From NCBI RefSeq assembly GCF_036116635.1, contig NZ_CP107995.1, positions 1,612,001 to 1,676,000 of the forward strand: a stretch of 64,000 nucleotides of DNA, given 5' to 3'. The position numbers and the translations under genes were made by a program. Of this stretch, positions 1 through 9,574 are shown piece after piece. This DNA comes from Amycolatopsis sp. NBC_00345 (GTDB lineage Bacteria; Actinomycetota; Actinomycetes; Mycobacteriales; Pseudonocardiaceae). The stretch's first letter is position 1. The number at the start of each line of letters is the position of its first letter. Below the pieces are notes generated by a model. The model worked only from the letters and a program-made list of their open reading frames with translations, searched no databases and was not told where the DNA came from.

Positions 1-112
1 CGGCCCCGGCCGGCATCGGCGGCGCGCCGGGAACGGTGGCCACCAGGTCGATCCGGGGCGGCGGTGTGGTCGAACCGGGGTTCTCGAGGTGGTGCGAATG
101 GGCGGTGCTCAT
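1..112 (-). CDS. N-terminal fragment of an unidentified protein (cut by window edge)
   Basis: An ATG at 112 on the minus strand opens a frame that runs off the left edge. It encodes about 37 residues beginning MSTAHSHHLENPGSTTPPPR. An AAAGGA ribosome-binding site lies about 11 bases upstream. The visible part is Ser/Thr/Pro/His-rich and looks like a disordered N-terminus, so no family can be assigned. It shares the strand of the LAL regulator, which ends 92 bases upstream of this start. Confidence 0.5.
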   Translation of the reverse strand, partial: MSTAHSHHLENPGSTTPPPRIDLVATVPGAPPMPAGA

Positions 113-204
113 GGGATTCACTGTCCTTTGTGGTCGGTTCGAGGTGCTTCCGCCGGCTAAGACAAGACAGTGGCCCGATGTGTGACAGATGGGCGGGGGC
201 TCGG

Positions 205-2952
205 TCAGAGTGCGAGTTCGCGCAGCTGACGGCGGGAGGTGATGCCCAGCTTGCGGTAGATGTTGCGCAGGTGGGTGTCGATCGTGCGCGGGCTGAGGAA
301 CAGGGACGCGGCGACTTCCTTGGAGGTGGCGCCGGCGGCGACCTTCCCGACGATCAGCCGTTCCTGGGCGGTGAGCCGCTCACGCGGGTCCGTGCCGTCC
401 TGGCGCGGGCGCTGCCCGGTGGCGATCAGTTCGCGGGCCGCCCGGGCGGCGAACGCGGTCGCGCCGCGCGCGGTCAGCGTTTCGTGCGCGGCCTGCAGTT
501 CGGCGCGGGCCTCGGCGCGGCGGCCTTCGCGGCGTAGCCACTCCCCGTACGTCAGGCGCGCGCGGCCGTAGTGCATTCGCGCCTCGGTCCGGGCGAGCAG
601 GTCGATCGCCTCCCGGTAGCGGCTGTCCGTGCGTTCCGACGCCGGATCGAGCAGTGCCTGCGCGAGCAGGTGCGTGGCGACGGACCACCCGGTGGGGCCG
701 ACGCGCGCCCGGGCTTCGAGCCGGGCCAGCGACGCGGCGGCGGCCTCCGGACGGCCGGTCCGCGCGGCCGCCTCCACCAGCTCTTCGTCGAGGTGCCAGA
801 TCACGTAGGAGCCGCGCAGTTCCTGTTCCTGGGCGGCGAGCCCGGCGTCGAGCGCGGCCGGGTACTCGCTGAGCCCGTTGCGCAGCACCGTGGTCGCGTA
901 GAGCTCGGCGAGCACCTCGTCGCGGCCGACCCGGCGGTGCATCCGGTCCCGCAGCTCGCCGAACCGGCCGGCGTCGCCGCGCCAGCCGGCCAGGATGAGC
1001 TCGGAGCCGGCGAAGTTGACGGTGCCCACCGCCTCGTCCACCGCGTGGGCTTCTTCGAGGCTCCCGGCCGCTTCCTCGAACTGGCCGAGAACGGTCCTGG
1101 CGACCGCGTGGATCTGCAGGGCCTGGGACAGCACGGTGAAGGCGCCCCGCGCGCGGGCCAGCTCGACCTGCCGGGCCGAGATCACCGCCGCGGACTCCTC
1201 GTCGGCCAGGTCGATCGCCATCAGGCAGGCGAGTTCCATCCACCACGGGTCCTCCGCGGTGCGGAACGCTGCCACCGCGCGCTGCATCGTGGGCACCGCT
1301 TCCCCAGCCGGCACAAGGACCTGGTCGAGCAACGCGTCCAGCAGCAGGTCGACCGGGCGCGGCTGCTGCCGTCGCGGTGCCTGCTCGCGGATGCGCGCGC
1401 CGAGCCGGCGCAGGCGCCCCGGCAGGCGGTCGACGAACATGGCCGAGGCGAAGGCTTCGAGGTAGGTCTCCCTGGCCTGGTCGGGCGGGAGGCCGGCGGC
1501 CGCGTCGACCAGCGTGGCGGTGGCGTCCGCGCTGCGGGTGAGGTGGAAGTCGATCAGGGCGCGCTGCAGGCGGGCGTCGGCGCGGTCGGCCGGCTCCATC
1601 GGGCGGCGCTCGGCCTGCGTCAGCAGCTCACGGGCCGCCGCGGGCGCGCCCGAATGCAGCCGCGCCCGGGCCGCGGCGAGCATCCGCCCGGCTTGCCGGG
1701 TGGGGTCGGGGGTCAGCTCCGCCGAGCGTTCGAGGAACGCCGAGGCCGCGGCGAGACCGCCCCGCCGTTGCGCCCGCCCCGCCGAACGGGCCAGCTCCGC
1801 GGCGACTTCCTCGTCGGTGTCGACGACGGAGTGGGCACGGTGCCAGGCCCGGCGGTCGGGATCGGTCTCCGGGTCGGTGGCCTCGGCGAGCGCGGCGTGG
1901 ACGCGCCTGCGGGTTTCGGGGGTGGCCGAGTGGTAGGCACCGGAGCGGACGAGCGGATGGCGGAAGCGCAGCCGGGAACCGAGGCTGATCAGCCCCTCGT
2001 CCTCCGCGGCCGACAGCCCGGCCGGGTCCAGTTCCAGCCGCTGCGCGGCGCGGCGCACCAGGCCGAGGTCGCCGACCGGCTCCGCGGCGGCGAGCACCAC
2101 CAGCGACCGCGCCGGGCCGGGCAACAGCCGCGCCCGCCGGGCGAACTGGTCCTCCAGCACGTCCACCACGGTGGCCCGCGGCCGGTCACCCGGGGCGGGC
2201 AGGCCCAGCGGCCCGGTCTGGTAGCCGAACTCCAGCAACGCCAGCGGGTTGCCGCCGGCCTCGGCCAGTATCCGTTCGAGCACCTCTCCGTCCGGCTCCG
2301 CGTGCGCCGTCGAACCCCGCGCCGTCGAACCGTGCCCGATCGAACCCAGCCCGATCGAACCGTGCGCGGCCGAACGCAGCAGGGACCGCGCGTCCGCGTC
2401 GCCGAGGCCCGGCAGCCGCAGGTGCGGCAGATCGGTGAACCCGAGGTCCGGGGACGGGGTCCGCCCGGCGAGCACCACCGCGATCCGCTCGGCGGCGATC
2501 CGCCGCGAGACGAAGCCCAGCACCCCCCGCGTCCCCGTGTCGATCCACTGGACGTCGTCCACCACGCAGCACACGGGCCGGAGCCGGCTGAGCTCGTGCA
2601 GCAGCCCCAGTACGGCCAGGCCGATCGTCAGCGGGTTCGGCATCGTCTCGCCGCCGAGCCCGAACACCGATTCGAGGGCGGTCCGCTGCACCGCGGGCAA
2701 CCGGGTGCGGTGTTCGAGCACCGACGTGCAGAGCTGGTGCAGGGCGGCGTACGGGAGGTCGCGCTCGAACTCGGTCCCGACCGCGCGCAGGACCAGCCAC
2801 TCGTCGAGGCCGCTGACCGTGGCGTCGATCAGCGCGGACTTGCCGATGCCCGCTTCGCCGACCACCATCAGGGCGCCCCCGCGCCCGGCCGAGGCCGCGC
2901 GGGTCAGGTCCTTGAGCGCACCCAGCTGCTCCTGACGGGCGACAAAAGGCAC
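205..2952 (-). CDS. LuxR-family large ATP-binding regulator (LAL family)
   Basis: A 915-residue transcription factor of LAL/MalT architecture. The N-terminal AAA+ domain has a Walker A motif near residues 31-38 (GEAGIGKS) and a Walker B-like CCVVDDVQW near residue 127. A long helical, TPR-like middle follows, and the C-terminus is a LuxR/GerE helix-turn-helix (LTAQERLIVGKVAAG...SPRTIDTHLRNIYRKLG). The GTG start at 2952 has purine-rich sequence upstream (GAGGT). Such regulators usually activate neighbouring catabolic or secondary-metabolic genes in response to a ligand. The target here is not evident; candidates are the divergent secreted NTF2-like gene or the truncated gene at the left edge. 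Confidence 0.92.
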   Translation of the reverse strand: MPFVARQEQLGALKDLTRAASAGRGGALMVVGEAGIGKSALIDATVSGLDEWLVLRAVGTEFERDLPYAALHQLCTSVLEHRTRLPAVQRTALESVFGLGGETMPNPLTIGLAVLGLLHELSRLRPVCCVVDDVQWIDTGTRGVLGFVSRRIAAERIAVVLAGRTPSPDLGFTDLPHLRLPGLGDADARSLLRSAAHGSIGLGSIGHGSTARGSTAHAEPDGEVLERILAEAGGNPLALLEFGYQTGPLGLPAPGDRPRATVVDVLEDQFARRARLLPGPARSLVVLAAAEPVGDLGLVRRAAQRLELDPAGLSAAEDEGLISLGSRLRFRHPLVRSGAYHSATPETRRRVHAALAEATDPETDPDRRAWHRAHSVVDTDEEVAAELARSAGRAQRRGGLAAASAFLERSAELTPDPTRQAGRMLAAARARLHSGAPAAARELLTQAERRPMEPADRADARLQRALIDFHLTRSADATATLVDAAAGLPPDQARETYLEAFASAMFVDRLPGRLRRLGARIREQAPRRQQPRPVDLLLDALLDQVLVPAGEAVPTMQRAVAAFRTAEDPWWMELACLMAIDLADEESAAVISARQVELARARGAFTVLSQALQIHAVARTVLGQFEEAAGSLEEAHAVDEAVGTVNFAGSELILAGWRGDAGRFGELRDRMHRRVGRDEVLAELYATTVLRNGLSEYPAALDAGLAAQEQELRGSYVIWHLDEELVEAAARTGRPEAAAASLARLEARARVGPTGWSVATHLLAQALLDPASERTDSRYREAIDLLARTEARMHYGRARLTYGEWLRREGRRAEARAELQAAHETLTARGATAFAARAARELIATGQRPRQDGTDPRERLTAQERLIVGKVAAGATSKEVAASLFLSPRTIDTHLRNIYRKLGITSRRQLRELAL

Positions 2953-3172
2953 GACCTCGACATCCTTCCTCGATCTGGTTGCGTCGAGTGACCGCCAGTG
3001 ACCCCGCCGGTCACTCTATCGGAGCAGCCGGCGCCCTGACTGCCCGATTACGTAGCTCGCGATCTAGGCAATCGTTGCCGACGCGCTCACCGCCCCCGCC
3101 ACGGCATTGTCGGTCGGGTAAGGCGCTGCCGACCGGCGGCGCCCGGCCTTCGGCCCGGAAGGGGAACCGATC

Positions 3173-3742
3173 ATGATCATCACCGGCGTCACGCTCGCCG
3201 CCCTGCCCGCGTCGGCGGCGTTGCCGGCGCCGGTCGTGGTGCCGGCAACGCAGCCCGGCGGGACCACGACCGCCAAACCCGGCAGCGGTCCCCGTCCGGA
3301 CCACCGGCCGCCCCGCGTCGTCGAGCAGTGGGCGAGCGCCTGGAACACCGGTGACGCACTGGCGATGAGCGCGCTGTTCGCCCCCGACGGCACCTACACC
3401 GACCACGCCTTCCAGGCCGCGTTCACCGGCCCGGCCGGGGTCGAGCAGTGGGTCACGACCACCATGCAGCGCTTCCGCGCCTTCCGGGCGACCGTCGAGA
3501 ACGCGTTCCGCCTCGGCGACAACATCGCCGTGACCTGGACGTTCGCCGGCACTTTCGGCGACCGGACGCCGTTCACCCCGCCGCACGACCCGGCCGGGAA
3601 GTCCTTCTCGGTGCCCGCGACCTCGGTCTTCACCCTGCGCCACGATCGCATCGTGTCCGCCGAGGACTACTACAACCTCGCCGACGTCCTGCGCCAGGTG
3701 GGATTGCCCGCGGGCCCGTTCACTCCGCCCGGCGCGAACTGA
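3173..3742 (+). CDS. Secreted SnoaL/NTF2-like protein
   Basis: A 189-residue protein with a short hydrophobic Ala-rich N-terminus (IITGVTLAALPASAALPAP) that could be an export signal, then a Pro/Thr-rich linker. The C-terminal ~125 residues form a SnoaL/NTF2-like alpha+beta barrel (VVEQWASAWNTGDALAMSALFAPDGTY...). The ATG at 3173 follows GGAAGGGG by 8-9 bases. NTF2 folds serve as small-molecule enzymes or binding modules, and no catalytic residues identify a reaction here. It is divergent from the LAL gene across about 220 bases, so it is a plausible target of that regulator. Confidence 0.75.
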   Translation: MIITGVTLAALPASAALPAPVVVPATQPGGTTTAKPGSGPRPDHRPPRVVEQWASAWNTGDALAMSALFAPDGTYTDHAFQAAFTGPAGVEQWVTTTMQRFRAFRATVENAFRLGDNIAVTWTFAGTFGDRTPFTPPHDPAGKSFSVPATSVFTLRHDRIVSAEDYYNLADVLRQVGLPAGPFTPPGAN

Positions 3743-3939
3743 AGCTGTCCACTATGGACGACCACGAGGGGCGCGGAGGCGGGCCGGGCAGGGCCAATCG
3801 TCTAGTCCTGCTTGTACTCACGGGCAGCTCGCACCCCGCGCGCTGGTGCGCGAGAGCGTGGCGAACCAAGATCCTTCTTGACCGCGAAGTCCGGATCCGG
3901 TGACGTCCTGGTGAAGCAGCGGCTCTCCCGTACAGGGCC
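3743..3939. other. Intergenic stretch
   Basis: This gap between the NTF2-like gene and the oxidoreductase remnant shows no credible coding frame and no strong palindrome. It may hold lost 5' sequence of the remnant that follows. Confidence 0.4.
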
Positions 3940-4245
3940 GTGGAGCGGGGGCGGGGCGAGGTCTGCCCCGCCCCCATCCCGCGGGTGCTGCGTTCGCCGC
4001 TGCACGGCATGGTCAGCAAGAAGATGCTGATCGGCACCGCCGCCGGGTGGCGCCGCAACCTGCGCACGGGCGAGCCGGTGCGGATCCTCGAGCCGTATCA
4101 GGTCATCATCAAGGGCAACCCCAGCCACAGCCGCCATTCCGGGGTCACCCTCGACCGTGACGGCAATGTCAACCGGGACGAGCTGCGCCGTGCGCTGGCC
4201 AAGGGGACTGTGGTGGTGCGCCTGCGTCCCGGTCCGCCGGCGTAA
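3940..4245 (+). pseudogene. Internally deleted nitroreductase/deazaflavin (F420)-dependent oxidoreductase remnant
   Basis: This 101-residue frame reads like three conserved blocks of a DDN-type (DUF385) F420-dependent oxidoreductase joined directly: an N-terminal RSPLHGMVSKKML block, a central TAAGWRRNLRTGEPVRIL block, and a C-terminal YQVIIKGNP...DRDGNVNRDELRRALAKGTVVVRL block. Family members are usually about 130-150 residues. The strand with the TGRxxGR signature is missing, and so is the stretch after the central block. The frame is open, so a truncated product is possible, but two in-frame deletions make it most likely non-functional. The assignment rests on remembered family patterns. 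Confidence 0.55.
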
Positions 4246-4264
4246 GTCCCACGGCCGCGCGGCG

Positions 4265-5389
4265 TCAGCCGGGATAGTCCTCGAGGGTGATGCCGTTGGC
4301 GGCGTCGGCGCGGTCGGCCTGGGTGACCGTCCGGCCGGCGGCGGCGTCGCGCGCGATCTGCTGGTTCTTGCCGACGTAGCCCTGCATAACCCGCTGGTAC
4401 CGGGTGAAGGCGGCCTCGTGGTCGCCGGGGCTCTTCGCGAGTTCGCCGGCGAGCACGTAGGCGCCGACGAGGGCCATGCTGGTGCCCTGGCCGGCTCGGG
4501 GCGAAGCGCAGTACGCCGCGTCGCCGACCAGCGCGACCCGCCCGTTCGACCAGTGCTCGAGACAGGCCTGGCTGGTGGAGTCGAAGAAGAAGTCCGGCGC
4601 TTCCCACATGCGCTCCAGCAGCCGGGGCGTTTCCCAGCCGACGCCGGCGAAGTGCTCGGCGAGGATTTCCTTCTGCTGCTTGACATCGTGGTAGTCGAAG
4701 TCGAGTTCCGGGGACGCGAACCGCAGCATCGCCCGTGCCTCGGTGTTGTGCCGCGCGCTGTAGACGCCGACCAGCCCGTTGTCGGTGGTGTGGTACATCT
4801 GCCAGTGGTCGAGGCCGAGGAAGTTCTCCACCGTGAAGATCGTGATGTAGCTGCCGAGGAAGCGGACGAACTCCGCCTCCGGGCCGAAGGCCAGCCGGCG
4901 CACGCCGGAGTGCAGGCCGTCCGCGCCGATCACCAGGTCGAACCGGCGCGGACTGCTGTGCCGGAAGGTGACCTCGACGCCGTCGCCGTCCTGCGTCATG
5001 GCGGTGATGACATCGCCGAACAGGTACTCGGCGCCGCCGCCGGCGTCGGACAACAGGGTGGTCAGGTCGTCGCGCATGATCTCGACGTCGTCGTTGTCGA
5101 TCAGCCCGCCGGTCAGCGTGGCCTCGGTGGAGCGGGACAGCTCCTCGCCCCGGCTGTCCACAAACGACATTCCCCGCAGATCGGTCTTCGCGGCCCGGAT
5201 CGGCTCGAGCAGCCCCATCCGCTCCACGACCTGGAGCGCGGCGCCGCGGACGTCGATGGCCTGCCCGCCCCCGCGCGGGCCGGGGGAGCGCTCCACCACG
5301 GTTGGCTGGAAACCCCTGCGCTGCAACCAATAAACCAGCGCCAGCCCGGTCACACTGGCCCCGGAAATCAGTACACTCCTGTTCGGCAC
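4265..5389 (-). CDS. FAD-dependent monooxygenase (PHBH/TetX-like)
   Basis: A 374-residue class A flavoprotein hydroxylase. It has the FAD dinucleotide-binding motif at the N-terminus (VLISGASVTGLALVYWLQRRG, then VVERS), the mid-protein DLVIGADGLHSGVR motif, and the C-terminal GRVALVGDAAYCASPRAGQG motif. These are the three hallmarks of NAD(P)H-dependent aromatic or antibiotic hydroxylases. The GTG at 5389 is chosen because GGGAGAAG lies 3 bases upstream and the Rossmann motif starts at once. A longer frame reaching 5881 only runs antisense through the protease. The substrate is unknown. Confidence 0.88.
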   Translation of the reverse strand: MPNRSVLISGASVTGLALVYWLQRRGFQPTVVERSPGPRGGGQAIDVRGAALQVVERMGLLEPIRAAKTDLRGMSFVDSRGEELSRSTEATLTGGLIDNDDVEIMRDDLTTLLSDAGGGAEYLFGDVITAMTQDGDGVEVTFRHSSPRRFDLVIGADGLHSGVRRLAFGPEAEFVRFLGSYITIFTVENFLGLDHWQMYHTTDNGLVGVYSARHNTEARAMLRFASPELDFDYHDVKQQKEILAEHFAGVGWETPRLLERMWEAPDFFFDSTSQACLEHWSNGRVALVGDAAYCASPRAGQGTSMALVGAYVLAGELAKSPGDHEAAFTRYQRVMQGYVGKNQQIARDAAAGRTVTQADRADAANGITLEDYPG

Positions 5390-5596
5390 GAACTTCTCCC
5401 AGCGTTTCTCGGTGTCGCGGACTCCTCCAGCCTTGACGCGGGCGGCGGTGGCCGCCATGCAAAGATCGGCACGGAATAGTTCCGCTCCGGGCAATGACGG
5501 GCCATTCGTGCAGACCGGCCGGCCGGAGTTGCGCGGACGAGTGGCGAAGATCATCATCGCCAGGGTGACCGCCGTCGCCGAGCTAAGGACTTGCCC

Positions 5597-6319
5597 GTGA
5601 AGCTGCCCCGCCTGACTCTCCTGCTGCCCCTGGTGGCGCTGGCCACGCTCGCCCCGGCTCCCGCCGCGTCCGCCGTGATCGGGGGCTCGGTCAGCGCGTA
5701 CGGGCCGTGGGCGGTGCGGATGCTGGTCGACGGCAAGGGGGAGTGCACCGGGACCGCGATCAGCCGGGAATGGATCATCAGCGCGTCGCACTGCTTCTTC
5801 GAGCAGGCCCAGGACATCGCGGACGCCCGCATCGAGTTCCGGGTGGGCAGCCTGGACCAGCGCACGGGCACCGTGGTCCACCCGGTGAAGGACAGCCGGC
5901 AGGGCAGCCCGGTCGCCGACATGATGCTGATCAAGGTGCCGCCGATGACCGTCAAGCCCGCGAAGCTCCCCGGCGCCGAGCCGGTGCGGCCCGGCCAGAC
6001 CGTCCGGCAGTACGGCTGGGGCGCCACCTGCCAGGGTGATGAGAACTCCTGCCAGTCGGACGTGCTGAAGCAGTCGGACTTGCGGGTGGTCAAGTCCGAC
6101 GACCCGCGGTGCGACGGCTTCGGCGGCGGCACGGACTTCTGCCTCACCAGCGTTTCCGGGGTCCCGGCCGGTGGCGACTCCGGTGGCCCGATCATGGGCA
6201 CCGGGGCCGCGGCGGAGACGCTGGTCGGCGTCTTCGACACCTCCGACCGCGAGAGCATGGCGGGCGCGGGAGACGTTTCCCAGCAGCTGGCCTGGATCCG
6301 GAAGGTCATCGGCTGCTGA
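5597..6319 (+). CDS. Secreted trypsin-like serine protease (S1 family)
   Basis: A 240-residue preprotease. The signal peptide (LPRLTLLLPLVALATLAPAPAASA) ends near residue 28, followed by VIGG at the usual activation site. The catalytic triad is visible: His in SASHC, Asp in VADMMLIKV, Ser in GGDSGGP. Cysteines in GECTG, SASHC, TCQGDENSC and FCLTS suit secreted S1 disulfides. The GTG at 5597 is preferred because AAGGAC is 6 bases upstream; the in-frame TTG at 5591 abuts that site. It is divergent from the monooxygenase. The role is presumably extracellular protein digestion. Confidence 0.92.
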   Translation: MKLPRLTLLLPLVALATLAPAPAASAVIGGSVSAYGPWAVRMLVDGKGECTGTAISREWIISASHCFFEQAQDIADARIEFRVGSLDQRTGTVVHPVKDSRQGSPVADMMLIKVPPMTVKPAKLPGAEPVRPGQTVRQYGWGATCQGDENSCQSDVLKQSDLRVVKSDDPRCDGFGGGTDFCLTSVSGVPAGGDSGGPIMGTGAAAETLVGVFDTSDRESMAGAGDVSQQLAWIRKVIGC

Positions 6320-6374
6320 GAGGCTGGGACCGGCACCACCCCGGGGAAGCGACCGCCTCCCCGGGGCCCACGGT

Positions 6375-8360
6375 CTACTTGCCGGTCATGAATTCCTCGA
6401 GGCGCAGCGGACGGCCGACGATGCGGACGTCGCCGATCCAGCCGTGGAAGACCTGGTCGACGGCGCCGTCGTAGGAGTGGCCGCCGAGCATCCAGGCGAG
6501 GCCGAGCGAGGTGATCCCGGCCGAGTCGGTGGACGGGTTGTCGGCGACCGGGGAGCTTTCCACGTACATCCGGGTGCGGTGGCCGTCGTTGACCACGGCC
6601 AGGTGCCACCAGGTGTCCTCGGGCAGGCCGTGGCCCCAGTTGGTCGTGGGGGAGGCCTGGTTCAGCGGGTAGCAGTTGAACTGCGGCTCACGGCCGTTGT
6701 TGGAGATGCTGAGCTGGGCCACCGGCTCCTTCGGGTCGGTGTTGCGGCCGTGCTTGCCGGCTTTCCCGGCCTCGCCCCAGCGGCTGAACACGGACATGAA
6801 GCCGTTGTTGTTCGAGTCCCAGTCCAGCGGGATCTTCACGAACGCTTCGATCGTGTAGCCGCGCCGGAACGTCTCGGTGTTCAGCGGCGCCGGCGAACCG
6901 GTGGTCAGGTACGCGCCGTGCAGCGGGTTCCGGCCGCCGGTGAACCGCAGGCTGGCGTGGCCCGGCTGGTCGGGGTGGTGCTCGTCGGACCAGGTGAGCG
7001 CGTCGGCGGCGGTGCCGGGCACGCTGAGCAGGGTGAGGTCGTTGCCGTGCCCGGAAAGGTCGCGGACCGGCCGGCTCGCGGTGACCGGGCTGCCGGTGCC
7101 GCCGCCGTCGTCGAATCGCCAGTACGCGAGCGTGCCCGGCACCAGCATCCGGTTCGCCGGCCGCGCGGGGCGGACCGGCACGGGCAGGAAGCCGGCGAAC
7201 CGCTGGCCGAAGTCGAACGGCATGGAGAAGTAGTCCACCGGGGTGGTGAGCCGTGATTCGAGGACGGCCATGCGGTTCCGCTCGGCCGGGGGCTGGGCCA
7301 GGATCCACGGCGAGACCGTCTCGACGTCGATCGTGTTGCGCTCCAGGTCGAAGTGGTAGAGCCGCAGCATGCCGCCGCCGCCGAAGTAGCGGTTCTGGTA
7401 GTTCGTGATGTGCAGGTGGACGTCGTGGCCCGCCGAGTTCTTCCTGGTGACGCGCCCGGACGGCCAGTAGTGCCCGTTGAGCGTGAGGAAGACCTGGTCG
7501 TTGTCCTTGATCAGCCGGTCCCAGACCTGCTGCCCGTACTCGGTGATCGCGGCGTTGTCCTCGGGGTCGCCGGACTCGTACGGGTAGACGTTGTCGTCGT
7601 AGGTCGAGCCGACGATCTCGTGCGCGGTGAGGATCACCGGCAGCTTCGGGTGGGCCTTGATCACCTGGTCGGCCCATGCGAAGCCGGCCTCCGAGGTGCG
7701 CCAGTCCATCGCGAGCAGCAGCCACTCCCGGCCCGCGGCGCGGAAGACGTGCGCGGTGTTGTACCCGCTCGCGTCGGCGCCGAGGAACGACTTCGACCGC
7801 CGGAACCGCTGCGGCCCCATCGTCCGCAGGTACGGCGTGCTGCCGCGGGTGTCGTCGCCGGACACGTCGTGGTTGCCGGCGAGCACGCTGTAGGCGACGT
7901 TGTGCGAGTCCAGCACCTCGAACGCCTTGCCGACCGCCTGGAACGACGTCGGGTCGGCGTCCTGCGTCAGGTCACCGAGGTGCGCCATGAAGACGATGTT
8001 GCGGTCCGGGTTCCCGCTCTGGTTGATGACGTAGCGGAACGACGCCTCCTGCGGCTCCGGGGCGATGCTGTTCTGGCTGCCCCAGTACAGGTACTGCGTG
8101 TCCGGCATGACGGCGAGCGTGAACTGGAGGCTCTCGGAGTCCGGGCTCCACCGGCCGGCGCCGCCGGGCCATCTGCCCGCGGCGTCGGCGGCGTTGTCGG
8201 CGTTGGGGGCAGCAGCGGTGTCGGCGGACGCGGGTGTCGCGCCGAGCGCGCCCAGTGCCGTGGCCCCCACCCCGGCCAGCCCCGCGTTGCGGAGGAAGGA
8301 CCGGCGGTTCGGCCCCTCCGGGGTCGGGGAGGGGTCGCCGCTGCCTCGGGTCAAGCGCAT
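6375..8360 (-). CDS. Tat-exported metallophosphoesterase with C-terminal LamG-like domain
   Basis: A 661-residue secreted protein. The twin-arginine signal (NRRSFLRNAGLAGVGATALG) occupies residues ~19-45. A calcineurin-like phosphoesterase domain follows (residues ~75-330) with metal motifs MPDTQY, HLGDLTQD, GNHD and a later TAHE/NGHYW pair. The C-terminal ~220 residues resemble a concanavalin A/LamG jelly roll (YWRFDDGGGTGSPV...; GYTIEAFVKIPLDW). The Tat signal suits export after folding and metal loading. The substrate, a phosphodiester or phosphomonoester, is unknown. The gene converges on the protease with 55 bases between stops. Confidence 0.9.
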   Translation of the reverse strand: MRLTRGSGDPSPTPEGPNRRSFLRNAGLAGVGATALGALGATPASADTAAAPNADNAADAAGRWPGGAGRWSPDSESLQFTLAVMPDTQYLYWGSQNSIAPEPQEASFRYVINQSGNPDRNIVFMAHLGDLTQDADPTSFQAVGKAFEVLDSHNVAYSVLAGNHDVSGDDTRGSTPYLRTMGPQRFRRSKSFLGADASGYNTAHVFRAAGREWLLLAMDWRTSEAGFAWADQVIKAHPKLPVILTAHEIVGSTYDDNVYPYESGDPEDNAAITEYGQQVWDRLIKDNDQVFLTLNGHYWPSGRVTRKNSAGHDVHLHITNYQNRYFGGGGMLRLYHFDLERNTIDVETVSPWILAQPPAERNRMAVLESRLTTPVDYFSMPFDFGQRFAGFLPVPVRPARPANRMLVPGTLAYWRFDDGGGTGSPVTASRPVRDLSGHGNDLTLLSVPGTAADALTWSDEHHPDQPGHASLRFTGGRNPLHGAYLTTGSPAPLNTETFRRGYTIEAFVKIPLDWDSNNNGFMSVFSRWGEAGKAGKHGRNTDPKEPVAQLSISNNGREPQFNCYPLNQASPTTNWGHGLPEDTWWHLAVVNDGHRTRMYVESSPVADNPSTDSAGITSLGLAWMLGGHSYDGAVDQVFHGWIGDVRIVGRPLRLEEFMTGK

Positions 8361-8530
8361 GATGGTTCCGTCCAGGTCTGCCGGGGAGGATCTTGAGTCG
8401 CCCCGACGCTAAGCACGACCGGCCACCAGCAGGCCAACGGAAGATGACCGGCACGGGTCGGCTGCTTTACCAGGACGCCGGATGTCCGATGGTTGTCTTG
8501 CGGCGCCACCGTGTGTGGTCCCCCGGTAGC

Positions 8531-9574
8531 TCAAACCTGTTCGCCCAGCTTGAATTCCGTGTCCCGCGACGTGTAGGAGAACCCGTCCGCGCCGATGGTG
8601 ACGTCGGCCTCGCGGGCCTCCGAACGGGCGGTCAGCGGCTGCGGCTTGCCGTCGAGGTCCAGCACGGCCGAGGCGTCGGAGTACCAGCTCGGCACCACCG
8701 GGCTGCCCCACCAGTCGCGGCGCTGGTTGTCGTGCACGTCCCAGGTGATCACCGGGTTGTCCGGGTCGCCGGTGTAGTAGTCGTGGGTGTAGATCTCGAT
8801 GCGGTGCCCGTCGGGGTCGCGCAGGTAGAGGTAGAACGCGTTCGACACCCCGTGCCGGCCGGGCCCGCGCTCGATCATCTCCGGCTTGCGCAGCGCGCCC
8901 AGGTGGTCGCACAGGTGCAGGATCTGGTGCCGCTCCTGGCCGGCGAACGCGATGTGGTGCAGGCGCGGCCCGTCGCCGCCGGTGAGCGCGACGTCGTGCA
9001 CCGTCGGCTTGCGGAACATCCAGGCCGCGTAGACCGTGCCCTCGTCGTCCTGGATGTCCTCGGACACGCGGAAACCCAGGCCCTCGTAGTACTTCCGGGC
9101 CGCCGGGACGTCCGGCGTGCTGAGGTTGAAGTGGTCCAGCCGCGACAGCGCGCCGGCCCCGTGCACGTCGTAGCGCTGCGTGAACCGCTCGACGTGCTCG
9201 GCCTCGCAGAAGAACTCCACCGGGAACCCGAGCGGGTCGAGCACGCGCACCGCCTCGCCGATCCCGCGCGTCGCGCCCGCCGGACGGCGTTCCACCCGCA
9301 CGCCCAGCTCACGGTAGTACGCCTCGGCGAGGTCGAGGTCGGCCGCGCTCCGGACGCGGTAGCCGAGCACGGCGAGCGCGGGCGCCATTCCCTTACGCAG
9401 CACCAGGGAATGGTGCAGGTACTCCTCGAACGCCCGCAGGTACAGCGCGTCGTCGTCTTCGTGGGTGACAACGAGCCCGAGGACTCCGACGTAGAACTCA
9501 CGCGAGGCAGCCAGGTCGGTGACGACCAGCTCGGCGTACGCGCAGCGGAGGACGTCCGGCGGGGTGGCGGTCAT
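8531..9574 (-). CDS. hpaD: 3,4-dihydroxyphenylacetate (homoprotocatechuate) 2,3-dioxygenase
   Basis: A 347-residue type I extradiol dioxygenase with two vicinal-oxygen-chelate modules. The Fe/Mn ligands are visible as His148 (RLDHFN), His207 (LHHIAF) and Glu260 (RIEIYT), spaced exactly as in the characterised Brevibacterium enzyme. The C-terminal YYTGDPDNPVITWDVHD segment is typical of HPCD. It opens the ring of 3,4-dihydroxyphenylacetate to 5-carboxymethyl-2-hydroxymuconate semialdehyde in the cytoplasm. Its ATG overlaps the hpaE stop in ATGA, so translation is probably coupled. It is the last gene of the minus-strand operon. Confidence 0.93.
   Translation of the reverse strand: MTATPPDVLRCAYAELVVTDLAASREFYVGVLGLVVTHEDDDALYLRAFEEYLHHSLVLRKGMAPALAVLGYRVRSAADLDLAEAYYRELGVRVERRPAGATRGIGEAVRVLDPLGFPVEFFCEAEHVERFTQRYDVHGAGALSRLDHFNLSTPDVPAARKYYEGLGFRVSEDIQDDEGTVYAAWMFRKPTVHDVALTGGDGPRLHHIAFAGQERHQILHLCDHLGALRKPEMIERGPGRHGVSNAFYLYLRDPDGHRIEIYTHDYYTGDPDNPVITWDVHDNQRRDWWGSPVVPSWYSDASAVLDLDGKPQPLTARSEAREADVTIGADGFSYTSRDTEFKLGEQV

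Noticed and set aside
571..2991. 806-codon plus-strand open frame opposite the LAL regulator
   Set aside because: It encodes low-complexity Arg/Gly/Pro/Gln-rich sequence with no domain. Its openness comes from extreme third-position GC of the real gene.
4157..5479. 440-codon plus-strand frame opposite the FAD monooxygenase
   Set aside because: Antisense shadow of a well-recognised flavoprotein; no motif of its own.
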